Assembly: GCF_037038585.1 (NCBI RefSeq)
Contig: NC_092526.1
Coordinates: forward strand, 38,329,501-38,393,500
DNA from: Patagioenas fasciata
Lineage: Eukaryota; Chordata; Aves; Columbiformes; Columbidae
Direction of reading: 5' to 3'
Length of the DNA stretch: 64,000 nt
Every line of letters begins with the position of its first letter. The stretch's first letter is position 1. Shown piece after piece: positions 52,022 to 64,000 of the stretch. The notes beneath the pieces were generated by a model. The model saw only the letters and a program-made list of their open reading frames with translations. It made no database searches and was not told the DNA's origin. Both the position numbers and the translations under genes were made by a program.

Positions 52022-52800
52022 CACACAGTCGCAGAATCACAGAATGTCAGGGACAGGAAGGGACCTGGAAAGCTCACCCAGTGCAATCCCCCCGCCGGAG
52101 CAGGAACACCCAGATGAGGTTCCACAGGAAGGTGTCCAGGCGGGTTTGAATGTCTGCAGAGAAGGAGACTCCACAACCTCCCTGGGCAGCCTGGGCCAGG
52201 CTCTGCCACCCTCACCAGGAAGAAGTTTCTTCTCAAATTTAAGTGGAACCTCCTGTGTTCCAATTTGCACCCATTGCCCCTTGTCCTACCATTGGTTGTC
52301 ACCGAGAAGAGCCTGGCTCCATCCTCCTGACACTCACCCTTTATATACTGATAACCGTTAATGAGGTCACCCCTCAGTCTCCTCCAAGCTCCAGAGCCCC
52401 AGCTCCCTCAGCCTTTCCTCACACGGGAGTTGCTCCACTCCCTTCAGCATCTTTGTTGCCCTGCGCTGGACTCTCTCCAGCAGTTCCCTGTCCTTCTGGA
52501 ACTGAGGGGCCACAACTGGACACAATATTCCAGGGGTGGTCTCCCCAGGGCAGAGTAGAGGGGCAGGAGAACCTCTCTGACCTACTGACCACCCCCCTTC
52601 TAATCCACCCCAGGTACCATTGGCCTTCCTGGTCACAAGGGCCCAGGGCTGGCTCATGGTCATCCTGCTGTCCCCAGGACCCCCAGGTCCCTTTCCTCTA
52701 CGCTGCTCTCTAATAGGTCGTTCCCCAACTTTTACTGGAACCTGGGGTTGTTCCAAAAAATAGGGACTCTTGTCCCTGCATTGCAAGATGGGTGCTTGTG
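52022..52800 (-). mobile_element. CR1 LINE, 3' fragment
   Basis: Read on the minus strand, this is a nearly continuous CR1 3' portion. It includes the phrases coding the end of the ORF2 region, the block around GGAGAGAGTCCAGCGCAGGGC, the GGGAGGTTGTGGAGTCTCCTT block and a terminal CATTCTGTGATTCTG run, which is the CR1 end motif. The 5' end is truncated near 52800. Open frames of 95-156 codons inside it are by-products. It lies in the same orientation as CD28, and its 3' end is about 235 bp upstream of the CD28 start codon. Confidence 0.92.
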
Positions 52801-55800
52801 TTCGGGGTTCTGCAGGGTTGCTTCTGTCAGGGAGAAATGGTCTTCCCTAGAGGTGCACTGCTGTTTCTTTACCAAGAGTACATACAGATGTGTGCTGTTC
52901 CCATCATCATGGCAGAAGCAAACAGCAGTTTCCAAGTTCCCAGTGGCCAACCCTGTCCCCTCAGGAAGTTCCACCTCTCCTTGCTCCTAGAAGCAGAAAC
53001 CTTCCTCCCTAGGCCTGCTGGCTGTTCCACCTGCCTTCCCAGCCTCTGGCAACACTGGCATATTTTGGCAGTAGATGATCTAGTTTTGCTCATTTTCATT
53101 TTTCTGCACCTGCTTCCCATCCAAACACAGACCAAACAGTGCAAGAAATAGTGCTCTGGTATTCCTTCCCTTTTTGAAAAAAATCCCACATTATAAATGA
53201 GCACAACTGTACGTTCTCCCCTCATCACAGAACTAGCAGACTATATTGCAGAGAGGCAGCTACTGCCTTTCATTTCACCTGTTTGGCAAAGGGGCACCAT
53301 TCAGATGGAAACCTGATTGTGGAAACAGTTGCGTAGGAAGAGATTCTGCGCCAGGAATGGCACTAACGAAACCCAAGAGGGAACAGCATGCACTCTCTTC
53401 AGCGTGGCCGCGAACCCATTTATTCCCTTCCATCCCTTATTGCTCCTCATGTGCCTCTCCCAGGGTGAGGACAGACCAGGGCACTGATGGCAAACAGGGA
53501 CTGGACTGGTGGAATAAAAGAGAGGCCACTGAGTAATTATCCACTGTGGCCCTAGAGACCAAGCTGTGATGTATCATTTCTCTCTGCACGGATGAGCAGT
53601 GGTGCTGGTATTGCCCTTTCCAGAGCCTCTGGCCCTTCATCATATTTTCAGTTTTGCTTAATGGTTTCCTCTTTGATCCCCAGAGTAAGGAAGCACTTTT
53701 TTTTTTTTTCCCCAAAATAGCTCTTGGCTCATCTGCACTTCTTGGATTTTTAGAATTTTAAAAGGGCACAAATCATCATTGTGTTCCCAAGGGTACAGCT
53801 CCTTTCCTTCTCCAAATTGCAGCTCTTGCTCTAATTTAAACAGTTCATTTCCGATCACTTAGATACTTGACTTTGTTACTTCTCGTGTATGATCTTTTTC
53901 TGTTGACAAAGTCATCATGTGGGTAGGGGAAGAAGATATTATAGCTTTCAGCAAGCCATCTTGCACTTAGGACAAACCACATCAAAGTTTATCTAGGAAA
54001 AAAAAAAAACTGAAAATGTCCCTCAATATGCCCTCATTATTCATTATTCTTCATCATTCTCCCACCTGTCTAAGTATCTGAGCATTTCCTGAGGGTGTTC
54101 TGCAGTGGCATTAATTCAGGCACCATTCACTCCTATTCTTACTCCATTTTCCATTCAGATTTCGGGCTGTTGAGTCTATCTGTACCTGGCAGACAGGCTC
54201 TCCTTGCTGTCCCAGTGATGGGAATCCAGACTAACATTAGAATTTAAGTGGAGCTAGAGCTGTGAGAGCCCGGAAAGAGCTCCAAATGCAATTTGGCCAT
54301 GTTTGGGAAAAAGAAGGCTTCAAATGCATCATAAAATGGCTGAAAGTGAAGTCCAAGAGAAGTAAATGAGAGGTTTGTAAATGGGTTTTCGGGCTACACA
54401 AGAATCTAGACTATGGGCTTGGGACTTTACTCATTGCAGTGTGTAAATTAAATAACAGTTGAGGTATTTGTAGCTTTTCGTGCCTACTGTTAGAAAACCA
54501 AGCACTGGTAGGAGCTACGACCTCTGTTTTAGAGAAATGCTGACATGATCTAGTTTGGTTTCTCAGTTATCCGGATATCTCTAAAAGAGTCCTAAGAAAT
54601 CCCAAGCAGGTTGCCAGTTTACCTTTATGTCACAGAGTGAGGAGGCAGTGGGCCAGATATCTCGAGCCAAGTGTTCATCTGTTAAAGTCAAAAGGTGATT
54701 CCAAATGTGTTATGATGAAACAAGTGGCTAGTTTAGAAGCTAATTTTAAAATACATGAAGCGTCCCTTCAATCACTGGAAGTTGTACAGTGCCAGGACAC
54801 ACAGCTGGTTCCCAGCACACGCTCCTGTTCTCAGGCAAATGTGCATGTGTACTAGAAGAGTAATTGCAACAATATATTATAATTCACTTATTCCTGAGGA
54901 CTCCAGTCTGATGGGAGCACAATAGGTCACTAAAATTCCCGTTGAACTACTATAGACAATTAACTTTTAAGTCCCTGGTCTATCCTGCAACTCCATACAA
55001 AGATTAAATTTTACAATTATCAGAGAGAATATTCTTTCTTCCCCACCTTGAATAATCATAACACAGCCCTTGAGCGAGTAGCCTTATTCTGCTTGTTCTG
55101 CACACTTGTATGTTGTCAGCTGCTAGAGTAAATGCTTTCTTTCCTACAACTGCAAATCTTAAAACATCTTTGTTCTTCCATTGCTGCCACAAGTAATGAT
55201 TTGTCATGAATAGTGCTCTACTTACTTTGTACAGATGGAAGGTTGATTCCTTCACATGTGTTTTACAAGGAGAATGCTTTAACTGGCTGCTGTGGAGATG
55301 CAGAAGTGGGGTGACAGAAAGAGTTTAACAAATAGTCATGTTATTTCTGGCTAGGGAGACAATGAATCATCGATGTTATTCACCCTGTGCTGTGCCCAGT
55401 AAGCTAACCCCAAAGATTTATGTTGCATTTGTCATCTGCAGCACTTCATAAAGTTACATTTTGTTATCTTCATTTTACAGGTGGGGAATGGAATCACAGC
55501 AAGGTGATGAGATCTGCCTAAGGACACACCTCAGGTTAGTGGCAGAGCTTGGAAGTGCTACGAGTAGCCCTGTGCTCTCCAGCTTCCCAGGTCTGATCAG
55601 CTTTCTGATGGCCTCTGTTCTATGTTGTCATTTCACTTGCACGCACATGAATTCTCACTGTGTCGTGCGTCTTTTCACGCTCTTCTTTCTGTGAATCTAG
55701 ATGCCTTCATACCACAAGTACAACCATCACGCTTAGAAGGGAAAATCAATATACTCCTTCAAAGGAAATTTTCAAATAGGTTTTCTGTACCTTAAAATGT

Positions 55801-57216
55801 TACAGCTGATGTCTGGGACGTAGGAGCCTTCCAGGGCGAGAGCTTTAATATGACATGTCACAGTGGAAAGGGAGCTTACTTTCTTTGGAAAGATGTGAAA
55901 TGTTTGTTTCCAGACCTCAAGATAGCAGCCCATAAATGTGTCACTAATATAGGACTAAATGCTATCATCAAACACATATAAATTTGAGAGAGAGCTTGAG
56001 GGAAGCCTTCCCTATTTGGGGAAAGAAACATTTCCCTGACAGGCTGATTATTTTTAATGCCAATAGCTGGAAGCTGTTCATTAGTGTTTGTTGGGAAAGG
56101 GGCAAGAGTTCACACATATACATTCCTGGCTCTTTTCAAGTTAAAGATCTCATCCAAGTTTCAAAGTCGTAACCGTTTCTTCTGGCTGTACCTATTCCTG
56201 GTTTTGACTGTTAGAACAAGTCTCAAAGGAGGTGGATTAATGGTTGCAGAGGGAATGGCTCAAAGCTGTGTGATTAACTCCATCTATCATGTGCCTGTAA
56301 TTTGACATATGGCTGCTGCTTCATTAGAAGTCACATGTTTAGGTAGGAACACCTGAAATAAAGCCCACAGGTGAGTATGTACATGATAAATATTCTGTGA
56401 TAAAAGTGTTTTCAGATTAGGGTTAGAGGGAAAAAATATTGTTTGCTCTCTGCATTTCCTGCTCCATGTTTCTCTTGAGTAGAAAAGGTGAGTGAGGTCC
56501 CTCCTTGTTATGATTGAAGTTGACAAAATTGTTCCAGTTTACTTCAGCCGAGGACCTGAATGCTTGGGACTGATAAGCAAAGAGAGCCTGGAAAAATAAT
56601 CCTTAGCTCTTTTCAACCTCTGTTTAAGAGCTGCTGCCAGGCAGCTGGAGGGAACTGGGCTGGCTGTTCCATTTTGGCAGTGAATGACAGTGATCTGTCC
56701 TTTCTAAGGAAAGAGGTATGGGAAACGTTGGAAAATAACCAGTAAAGCCATGAAAGATATGGCAACAAAGCAGTGATGTCCTATGTATGAGGGAGCTCAG
56801 AGGGAGGTAATTTCTTTTCCTCTCCTTTATCTTGCTGGAAACAAAAAATATGAATGAACACTGCAGGAATACTACAAGCAATTTTAAATGAGAAGCAGCA
56901 TCTTCCAAAGAACTTCCTAGAAATCTTGAGCAGTCAAACTCAGAATTCAGCTTTGTGCAAAAGACAGCTTCCAGACCCGGCTTTCTACAGCTTGTTCAGA
57001 AGTTACATAGATCCCTAAATGTCAATAACAAGATTTCTGTCTGCCAGGGCTGTGTCTTCTTATCTGAGGGCGAGGTGGAGCGTCATGGTCCAGTGAGGTC
57101 TGAGGGGCTATAGAGCTGTAGAGCTTCTGGGGCTGTGCTGAATGGCCATCTCATAGAGCATGGGGCCTGGGTGGTGCACACCCAGTACGATCTGCCTGGT
57201 CTTCCAACTGCACCAG
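52801..57216. other. Non-coding DNA upstream of CD28
   Basis: No exon or clear interspersed repeat is recognisable. A T13 run lies at 53697-53709. In mammals RAPH1 lies beyond CD28 on this side in the opposite orientation; I see none of its exons here. Confidence 0.65.
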
Positions 57217-57760
57217 CGTCCTGGTTTGGGCTGGGATAGTGTTAATTTTCTTCCTCGTTGCTGGTATAGTGCTGTGTTTTGGATTTAATATGAGAAGAAC
57301 GTTGATAATACACCGATGCTTTGATTGTTGCCAAGCAATTTTTATACCAAGCCAAGGACATTTCAGCAGGGAGGCTGGTGGTGCATGAGAAGCTTGGAGG
57401 GGACACAGCCAGGACAGCAGACCCAGACTGGCCATAGGGATGTTCCATACCATATGGTGTCCCGCTCAGTACATATTTCAGGGGAAGAAGGAAGGGAGGG
57501 ACCTTCAGATTTGTGGTATTTGTATTCCCAAGTAACGCGTGATAGAGCCTGGCTTTCCTGGGGATGGCTGAACATCTGCCCACCCTTGGGAAGGGATGAA
57601 TGAATCCTTGTTTTGCTTTGCTTGTGTGTGCAGTTTTCTACTTTATCTATTAAACTGTCTTTATCTCAACCCATTATTTTCTCAGTTTTACCCTTCTGAT
57701 TTTCTCCCCCATCCCAACTGAGTGGCCGTGTGGTGCTTAGTTGCTCTTAGTTTTTCTCCT
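57217..57760 (+). mobile_element. Solo LTR of an avian endogenous retrovirus
   Basis: The segment opens with a CCTGGTTTGGGCTGGGATAG phrase close to the usual TGTCCTGGTTTCAGCTGGGATAG start of a widespread bird LTR. It continues with GCTGTGTTTTGGATTTAATA and GACACAGCCAGGACAGCAGA, a CCATACCATATGGTGTC block, and a region where the TATA box is degraded. It then has TATTAAACTGTCTTTATCTC (ATTAAA polyadenylation signal) and ends with GTGTGGTGCTTAGTTGCT. No internal retroviral genes or second LTR are seen, so it is a solo LTR left by recombination. The final bases after 57745 have drifted and the exact 3' edge is uncertain. Confidence 0.8.
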
Positions 57761-59243
57761 TTTGGAGAGAATTAATTGGCTAAAATTATTGCTGCCAAAA
57801 CCAGCATGTGAACAATATGGATAATCAGGAAACCAGAGCCCTGGGGTGAAATAAGAACAAAATCAAACTGGTGGTGCAGTCACTTGGCAAACGGTACCTG
57901 TAGTAAGGGAATGGGGTTTCCAGGAAATTGCCTGCATTGCCTTCATTAGTAAAAAGCAGTCTACATAACCTGTATTTATGGGTAAAGCCTTAGATAGAGA
58001 AAACACTTCCACCTTCCCTGGGTTCAGTAGAACCCGGACAGCCCAGGCTGAGCTCAGGTTTTAAGCTGCCATGATCAGGCCCATTTTAAAAGCTTTAACT
58101 TCCTCGTTGTTGTGTTTCTTTTTCTCTCACCCAAATGCTATGTTTTATAAAGGTGGTGGTAGTGCTATCAGCATGGTACATGTAAGGAAGGTGAAGCACT
58201 ATCCATTTACACAAACATGGAAGGAAGCATTACTCATGTTTACGAACAATTGAAACTAGAATAGAGCTCTCCATACAATGAGAGCCCGTTTGAGGACGTG
58301 TCGGAGGGGCTGCCCAGCGACCTCGCTTGTACAATGGAACATATTCTTTGAGATTACTTCATTCTGAGTAGCCCTCACAGGAAATAATTATTTTGGTAGA
58401 CACTAATGCACTTGGAACTTGTCGGATAAGCATTTCCACATTACCCCTTTCCCTGAAGACAGTGGCTGCTTTCCGCCTAGGCAAACCCAACTCGTGTCCA
58501 AATTCAACAACTTGCTGCCCAAAAAGTGCCCTATTCTTAGACTGTGGTGTTGCCAACACCAGCCCACAGAGTTGTTTTCCACCAAAATACGATGAGAAAC
58601 AGGCTTTTCATTGTGTTTCTGCCACTTCAAAAAAAAAAAACTACTGAGTCATAGCACACTGGAAATGTTTGTGCTGGGCCACATAGGAAAACATCATAAA
58701 TATATTATTAATAGAAAGAGTTTTAAATATTTCCACACAGGAACTAGGGACTGAAATTCCTGATTCTTAACTGTGAAAAGTGTCTAAAGCAGGAGAAAGC
58801 CCTTTTCAAATCACAGTAGGAAGCATCTGCTTACTCATTTGGATATGCATGTGAATTGTGACAAGCACTTATTAATTTTATAATGGATTTTTTTCTTAGG
58901 AAAGAAATCCTGCTTTTATTCAACAAGACAACCCTCCTTTAAACTATTCCTTTAAGTGGGAAATTGAAAATAACCATTTTGCTGTTTCCAAAGGCCTTGG
59001 TGCATCCAAAGGATAGGAATCATTGCTAGTTTAAAGAGGAGGAAAAAGAAAAATCATATGATAGCTTATTACAAGTCACATCAGCACAAGAGTTAGGTAT
59101 ATGGGCTTCTGCTTCACATTGCTGCTGTCTCCTATACATATAGACACCTTTATAATAAAACCAGAATAATCTCACCTTTTCCTATACACAAAGAGGTCCT
59201 GCTACATTTTGCTTATTGCAGCTGTCTGGATAATCTTTCAGAG

Positions 59244-59273
59244 GATATTAAAATACAGTCACATTTTAATATC
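59244..59273. repeat. Perfect 11-bp inverted repeat, AT-rich
   Basis: GATATTAAAAT and its exact complement are separated by 8 bp. It lies in a 1-kb AT-rich, repeat-poor stretch (58.7-60.3 kb). It may be chance or part of a conserved non-coding block; nothing here decides. Confidence 0.6.
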
Positions 59274-60817
59274 TCACTAAGCTTTGGAGGTTATTAAAAG
59301 CAAAGTAAAACCTCTGATTTTGCTGATTTCAGGACAGTGTGAGAGTTTATAAAAATCTAAGTACACTTTTGTAGCCAAGTCTACTAAGGTTTTATGATAA
59401 AATTGGAGTTCATTATTAAATTTCTGAGCTTTTACTTTTATGCCTCAGAAACACGAAGTTTTCTGGTGTCATTTTTCCTTGGCTTCAGCAGATTATTGCT
59501 GATGACTCCATTAGCCCTAATTCTACCTCTTAAGGTACTTGCACACACGTTTTATTAAGAAATATTCCTACAAGCCTCTGCAGTGTCTGTGTAGCATATC
59601 AAAAAGACAATCATTATTTCGACCCTCGTTTCATAATTGGAAGTAATTTTGTAAATGCTTTTAGAAAACAAATTATTCTATAGGAACATTTTGCCTGTTC
59701 AGTCAGCTTTCCACGATTAGTTATGTGTGGGTTTTGTATTATTTGTAATATCCTTGGTGGTTTTCACAGAGCAGCCCTGCAGGATAGAAGACAAATTAGC
59801 AAGCAGCAGAGCTTTTGGAACTAGAAGGAGGTGATTTGTGACTATTCTCATTATTAGATCTCACTCCTAGTTTCCAGGGGTCATGTTTATTTAAGCTGTT
59901 AGTTCCACAAGTATTTGTGAGTCCTAAACATTTTGTAAACAATTTTTAACACAGATGAATATTAATCTGGAAGAACATCACACAGGGGAATTATCGTCGG
60001 TTCTGTAACCGATAATCTTGCATCATTATTCTCCTATTTTAAAAGTCTTAGTTTCTCTGTCAGAAATGATGGCATGTGAATTCAGCAACCAACCACACAC
60101 CCTTGGGGGGTAAAAAATAAATTGGGTATTTCAAAGGCATTGGTCTGCAAACAATCCCTCAGTTGAAATGTATTTGTATATTCTGTTCAGTGAATATTTA
60201 CAATTAATCCTGCAAACACAGAAGTCAGGATGAAGTGATGGTCAAGTCACAAGCAGGAAAAAATGGACTAAATTAAACGAATCACTTACTACCATAAACA
60301 ATTCATTCAGCTCTGGGAAAATTGCATTGCACTAATAAAGCTGGTAGAAATAGATTCCTCTGTTTCTGAATGCCTAGAGGGGCAGTAAACCTGTATAAAG
60401 AAGGTAGATGTCTCTGATTATTTCAGGGAAACTATTTGAAAAAGCAGAGTTTCTAGTAGTACTGCAATGATGGGAAGGAGAAGGAGTGTTTAGCTCTTTG
60501 TTTGACCTTTGTCGGAGGAAAAGTGCAACCTCCCTTTTCAGTCTTTCCACTTGACTGTTGCGAAGAGCTCCACAGAGCACCCTGCTTGGCTACTCTCTGC
60601 CTACACCACAGAGTATTTCTTTGTCCATCCTTTCATCTACAGTGGAGGTGGTGTCTTCCAGAACCAATTTCGACCTGACAGCAAAGTCACCTCATGCGTG
60701 TTTCCTTGCTTAAAACATAGCGGTTTGTCTGAATGTGAATATATTCACATACAAAATGCTGCATGACATTTGCTGCTTTTTCAAAAAGGTCAGCATTTGG
60801 ATGCTGTTTGGCTGGAC

Positions 60818-60882
60818 TGAAATCCTGGCCCCAGAAAAATCGATGGGAGTTTTGCTATGGATTTCATTGGGCCAGGATTTCA
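60818..60882. repeat. 65-bp palindromic repeat with 14-bp exact arms
   Basis: TGAAATCCTGGCCC at 60818-60831 is repeated exactly as its reverse complement at 60869-60882, with GATGGGAGTTTTGCTATGG between. I recognise the layout as a high-copy palindromic sauropsid repeat whose intact copies also pair through the centre; here the centre has decayed. It is probably a dead non-autonomous DNA transposon. The family name is not certain. Confidence 0.75.
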
Positions 60883-62199
60883 TACAAGCTCATTATTTGA
60901 CCTATTGAATTCTGTGAAGCTGTTAAGCCTGAACTGCAGACTATTTGAGAAGACTATCTCCCCACTTTTTGGTTTCCGCTATATTCCATCCTGGTCAGAA
61001 ATATTATTAACCTTTTGCTGTTGTTGGAATAACTAGCAAATCTTGCTTTTAGTTCTGAACAGGATATGAAAGCAAGGCAAGAGATGTATATGTTCTTCAG
61101 TTAATGTAAAGCTGCAAAATTTAACTTTAGGTCTCTGCTGTTTACAGGTGCTCAGGTTTTGTGTGAGACATGTAAGCTATAGACTGTGGTATGCTTATGT
61201 GGTTACATCATATTTTAGGAAGTGATGCTGGAAGGATGTAGATTAGATTGTTGATTTGTTATTTCGTTTGTGGTTGTTCCGTCAGCATCGCTATTGTTCA
61301 AGTAAGACAGACACGAGCTGAATTTTGATGACTTCCAGGCATACGATCTCACATGGTGTAGGTGGAGGAAGTAGCTGAAAGGTTTGAGATCAGTTTCTAA
61401 TCCAAACAGTTCACAACTTGAAAAATATGCTAAGTTTGGCTCTTGAAACCATAAGGCCTAAAGCCTTCTCAGTGTGCCCTCTCACTGCGGAGCACATGCA
61501 CAAGTTTCTAGTTTGTCATCTGAATTTTCAGAGCCATCTTTGCTATTAGGTAGCAGATGTGTTCAAATGGGTTGCAATTTCAGAATGATACGGTTGCGCT
61601 ACACTGCAGGCAGTTGGCACTGGTGATTTATACCTGGCTTAAATGCACTTTAACAGATGCAGATAAAAACCCACGGAGACAGGTGTGTATTTCCCAGCAA
61701 GACCAAATGTGTCTGGCGGTGACATAATGTGAAAACTCTGATATGAGAGCGTTGTCTCCTGATGGGGACTAGAAATGCAAGATACGTGAGGAGCTCGAGG
61801 TGCTGCCAATTTTTGAAACCCTTCACAAAGCAGTCTGTGCACCTTGCATCGGATACCGCGCACAGATAAGAGAGCTTGAGAGGCATCCGCGCTGTAATGC
61901 AGCTGGGGAGAAAATGGCTCTACAACAATGCTGAAGAAACAGGAGGCCTAGAGCTCTTCTTGCTGTGCTGCTAAAATGAGATCAAGACAATAAAAACACA
62001 GCTAAAGTCTTATTTTCAGAGAAGCTAACTGCTTCCAGTTTCTATGGCCTGCCTTTGGAAGCTGAAGGGGAAGGAAGACAGCAAAATAAAGAGTATAGAC
62101 CTTAAGAACCTGTATTTTTAAATGTTGTCTCAGGGGCTTCAGGAGCCAGCTGCAGACAGCCAATCAACACAAGTGACAGCATGGCACCTATGATAGGGA

Positions 62200-63515
62200 G
62201 AAAATGGGTTGGCAAGGGCACAAAGAAGTCAGCTATTTTCAGATTAACCAGGCTTGATGAATTATAGCCCAGAATGCTTGAAGAATTACCTGATGTAATT
62301 TCAGAACCATTTGTGGCTCTCTCAAGGAAGGTGAGATATCAAAGAAGGAAAGAAGGCAAATGTAATAATTTTCTTTTAAAAAAGGGGGGAAGAAGAGTCA
62401 GAGCATTATAGAGAGATCAGCTTATTTCAGTTCCTGCAGAAATACTGGAAAAATTACTCAAGCCATTATTCATAAGGACTTAGAGGAAATAAACGTGTCT
62501 TTCTGAAGAACAGAGTGTGTCAAACCATCTAATTTCATCATTTGATGAGGTAATCCTTACCATGCTGACAGGGTGAAGCAGTAAATGCCATATATCTTGA
62601 TTTTCGTAAGGCTTTTGGCAGAGCTTTATGTAAGCAAGGGAGAGAAATATGGCCAGATGAAAAGCGGGTATCAAACTGATTAGAAACAAGACTCAGTATT
62701 TTCAGACAACTTGCTGTCAAAACAGAAAGATAAACTGAGCGCATCAGTTCTGAGCTCCCCAGAGCCTGGTCTGGCCTGGCACTGTTCATTACTTTCATTA
62801 ATAACTTGGGTGATTAATAGATTCTGCTTTTTAAATCTCCACACAGGCCTGGATGGGAGGGACTGCAGGCACTGGGGGGGATAGGATTTGGATTATAGAA
62901 ACCGAACAAACTGTAGAATTGCTCTTAAACAAAAACTGTGAAGTACAAGGTTCGCTAGCCGTGCAGGAGCAATCTGCAGCAGGAGCATGCAGTGAGGAGC
63001 AACAGCTCTGCAGTAGAAAAACAAGAAAAAAGAAAATATCTGTGAGCACCAATGGATCACAGGTTAAACATGAATCACTAATATCATGAGAAAGGCAAGC
63101 ACCACACTGCATAAAAACCAAGAGACTGGACTGAGAGTGATGTGAAGTCGTCCTTCAGCCTGGCTGCTCATCAGCAGTGCCTTAGCTGGAGTAGCAGGTG
63201 GTGGCTGGGACACTGTGCCCCGCTGGAAGGAGGTGAGAGGAGTGCAGAGCTCAGTCAGAAGCCTGGAGAGGATCGAAGGGTGTAAAGAGGAAGGAAATGA
63301 CGTGTCCTCCATGTCTGGCGTAGGCAAGGCAAGCAGCGGTGGAATTGCACTGCAGCAAGCGAGACTTGAGCAAGAAGAATAGCTTTCTGAAGGCAAGAGC
63401 GGCCAGGCAGAGCAGCAGACTGACCACAGGTTTCCAGCTCTAGTGCTGGAGGTTTCTAACTGGTTAGACATCCATCTTGAGCGGTTCAGGTGGTATACAA
63501 ATCCTGCTTAGGGTC
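62200..63515 (+). mobile_element. Ancient CR1/L3-like LINE, degraded, with reverse-transcriptase remnant
   Basis: The plus strand keeps phrases of the sauropsid CR1/L3 group in the right order. They include GGCTTGATGAATTATAGCCC near 62252, an RT block reading AIYLDFRKAF (about 62580-62615) and a degenerate 'GPVLFxxFINxLGD' stretch near 62770-62815. A GAAGGGTGTAAAGAGGAAGG block follows near 63275, then the 3' UTR phrase AGCTTTCTGAAGGCAAGAGC near 63380 and a GGTGGTATACAAATCCTGCT end near 63490. Stops and indels are everywhere, so it is long dead. Both edges are approximate. Identification is from remembered consensus phrases, not an alignment. Confidence 0.75.
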
Positions 63516-64000
63516 ACAATCCCCCCCACGCCCCTTTTTCTATAGCCATTGGAAACTGTACAACACATCACAGTGGGTAAATACAGCACTTGTAAAGCTT
63601 TGTGAATCTTTTGTAGGTGAAGTCTCTTCACCTTACTGTAAGATCATAAATGTAGGGAGAATATTTGTGCACAGCATCCTGCCGCCTGTGGAACAAATGA
63701 CCTGGTTTTCTTTGAAATACTTCATGTAAAACGAGCTTCCTTGACTGGTAAAATTAACATACTACACATCACCTGTAGCTTTGAGCGTCATAGCACTTGC
63801 TCACTGGCTTGTCAAACCCATGAAAGTTTTTAGTAGGGACTGCTCTCAGTTTTATGGGTTTTATTCAAGAACTATCTATCTAAGGAAGATAATCCTCTTC
63901 AAATACGCAGTCAGGTTGATGGTGGCTCTCCAGTGAAATTATACACCCCTTTACCACCAAATCATACATTAATGTTCTCATGAGTTACTGTGGTATTCAG
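63516..64000. other. Window end, nothing recognised
   Basis: This is unique-looking non-coding sequence after the old LINE. A 79-codon plus-strand frame at 63490-63729 has no recognisable features. Confidence 0.6.

Larger units (their letters stand above)
57761..62199. other. AT-rich non-coding DNA
   Basis: The stretch from about 58.7 to 60.3 kb is notably AT-rich, with an 11-bp inverted repeat (59244-59273) and an imperfect hairpin around 59991-60015 (TTATCG..GGTT CTGT AACCGATAA). The 65-bp palindromic repeat is at 60.8 kb. No gene is seen. Confidence 0.65.

Noticed and set aside
52015-52786. Several frames of 65-156 codons on both strands
   Set aside because: They fall inside the CR1 element upstream of CD28.
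57151-57603. Frames of 70-113 codons on both strands
   Set aside because: They lie within the solo LTR, which has no coding role.
63064-63471. 135-codon minus-strand frame with a hydrophobic C-terminus
   Set aside because: It is antisense to the 3' part of the ancient CR1/L3-like LINE.
1-64000. CRISPR arrays, tRNA or rRNA genes, bacterial operons
   Set aside because: The sequence is a vertebrate nuclear locus. No regular spacer arrays or tRNA/rRNA signatures were noticed; the only regular arrays are microsatellite or local duplications.

Overview
The window is vertebrate nuclear DNA from a bird. The coding exons are small and split by GT-AG introns, CpG is scarce outside a few short patches, and the interspersed repeats are avian or sauropsid: CR1 LINE fragments, a solo LTR of a bird endogenous retrovirus, and old palindromic repeats. 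It holds two protein-coding genes that I can establish, both on the minus strand. They are the T-cell costimulatory receptor CD28 (start codon at 51785-51787, stop at 41616-41618) and its inhibitory paralogue CTLA4 (start codon at 11806-11808, stop at 8525-8527). This order and shared orientation match the conserved amniote CD28-CTLA4-ICOS block read from right to left. ICOS would be expected beyond position 1, and I do not see it in the 7.8 kb after CTLA4.

Layout on plus coordinates: 1-7.8 kb is non-coding sequence beyond CTLA4. CTLA4 with its 3' UTR and promoter occupies about 7.8-12.4 kb. About 28 kb of intergenic DNA follows (12.4-40.3 kb), with two CR1 fragments and one small CpG-rich patch. 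CD28 occupies about 40.3-52.0 kb; its first intron carries a long pentanucleotide polypyrimidine array. A CR1 copy lies directly against the CD28 promoter (52.0-52.8 kb). From 52.8 kb to the end is non-coding DNA with a solo LTR (57.2-57.76 kb), a 65-bp palindromic repeat (60.8 kb) and a very old, degraded CR1/L3-like LINE with a recognisable reverse-transcriptase remnant (62.2-63.5 kb).

Both genes have four coding exons with identical intron phases (1, 1, 0): signal peptide; one V-type immunoglobulin domain ending in MYPPPY, the B7-ligand loop; stem plus transmembrane segment; cytoplasmic tail. The proteins assembled from the exons are 222 aa (CD28, tail motif YMNM) and 205 aa (CTLA4, tail motif YVKM). 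By family knowledge they are expressed on T cells and compete for CD80/CD86, CD28 activating and CTLA4 restraining. The points most worth a second look are the missing interchain stem cysteine in CD28 (present in CTLA4), a soluble CTLA4 form predicted by exon-3 skipping whose tail keeps a GLCENA motif known from mammals, an imperfect duplication with a perfect hairpin upstream of CTLA4, and the (TTTCC)27(TCTCC)28 array in CD28 intron 1. I found no sign of a wholly new system. Most long reading frames here are shadows of exons, repeats or simple sequence.
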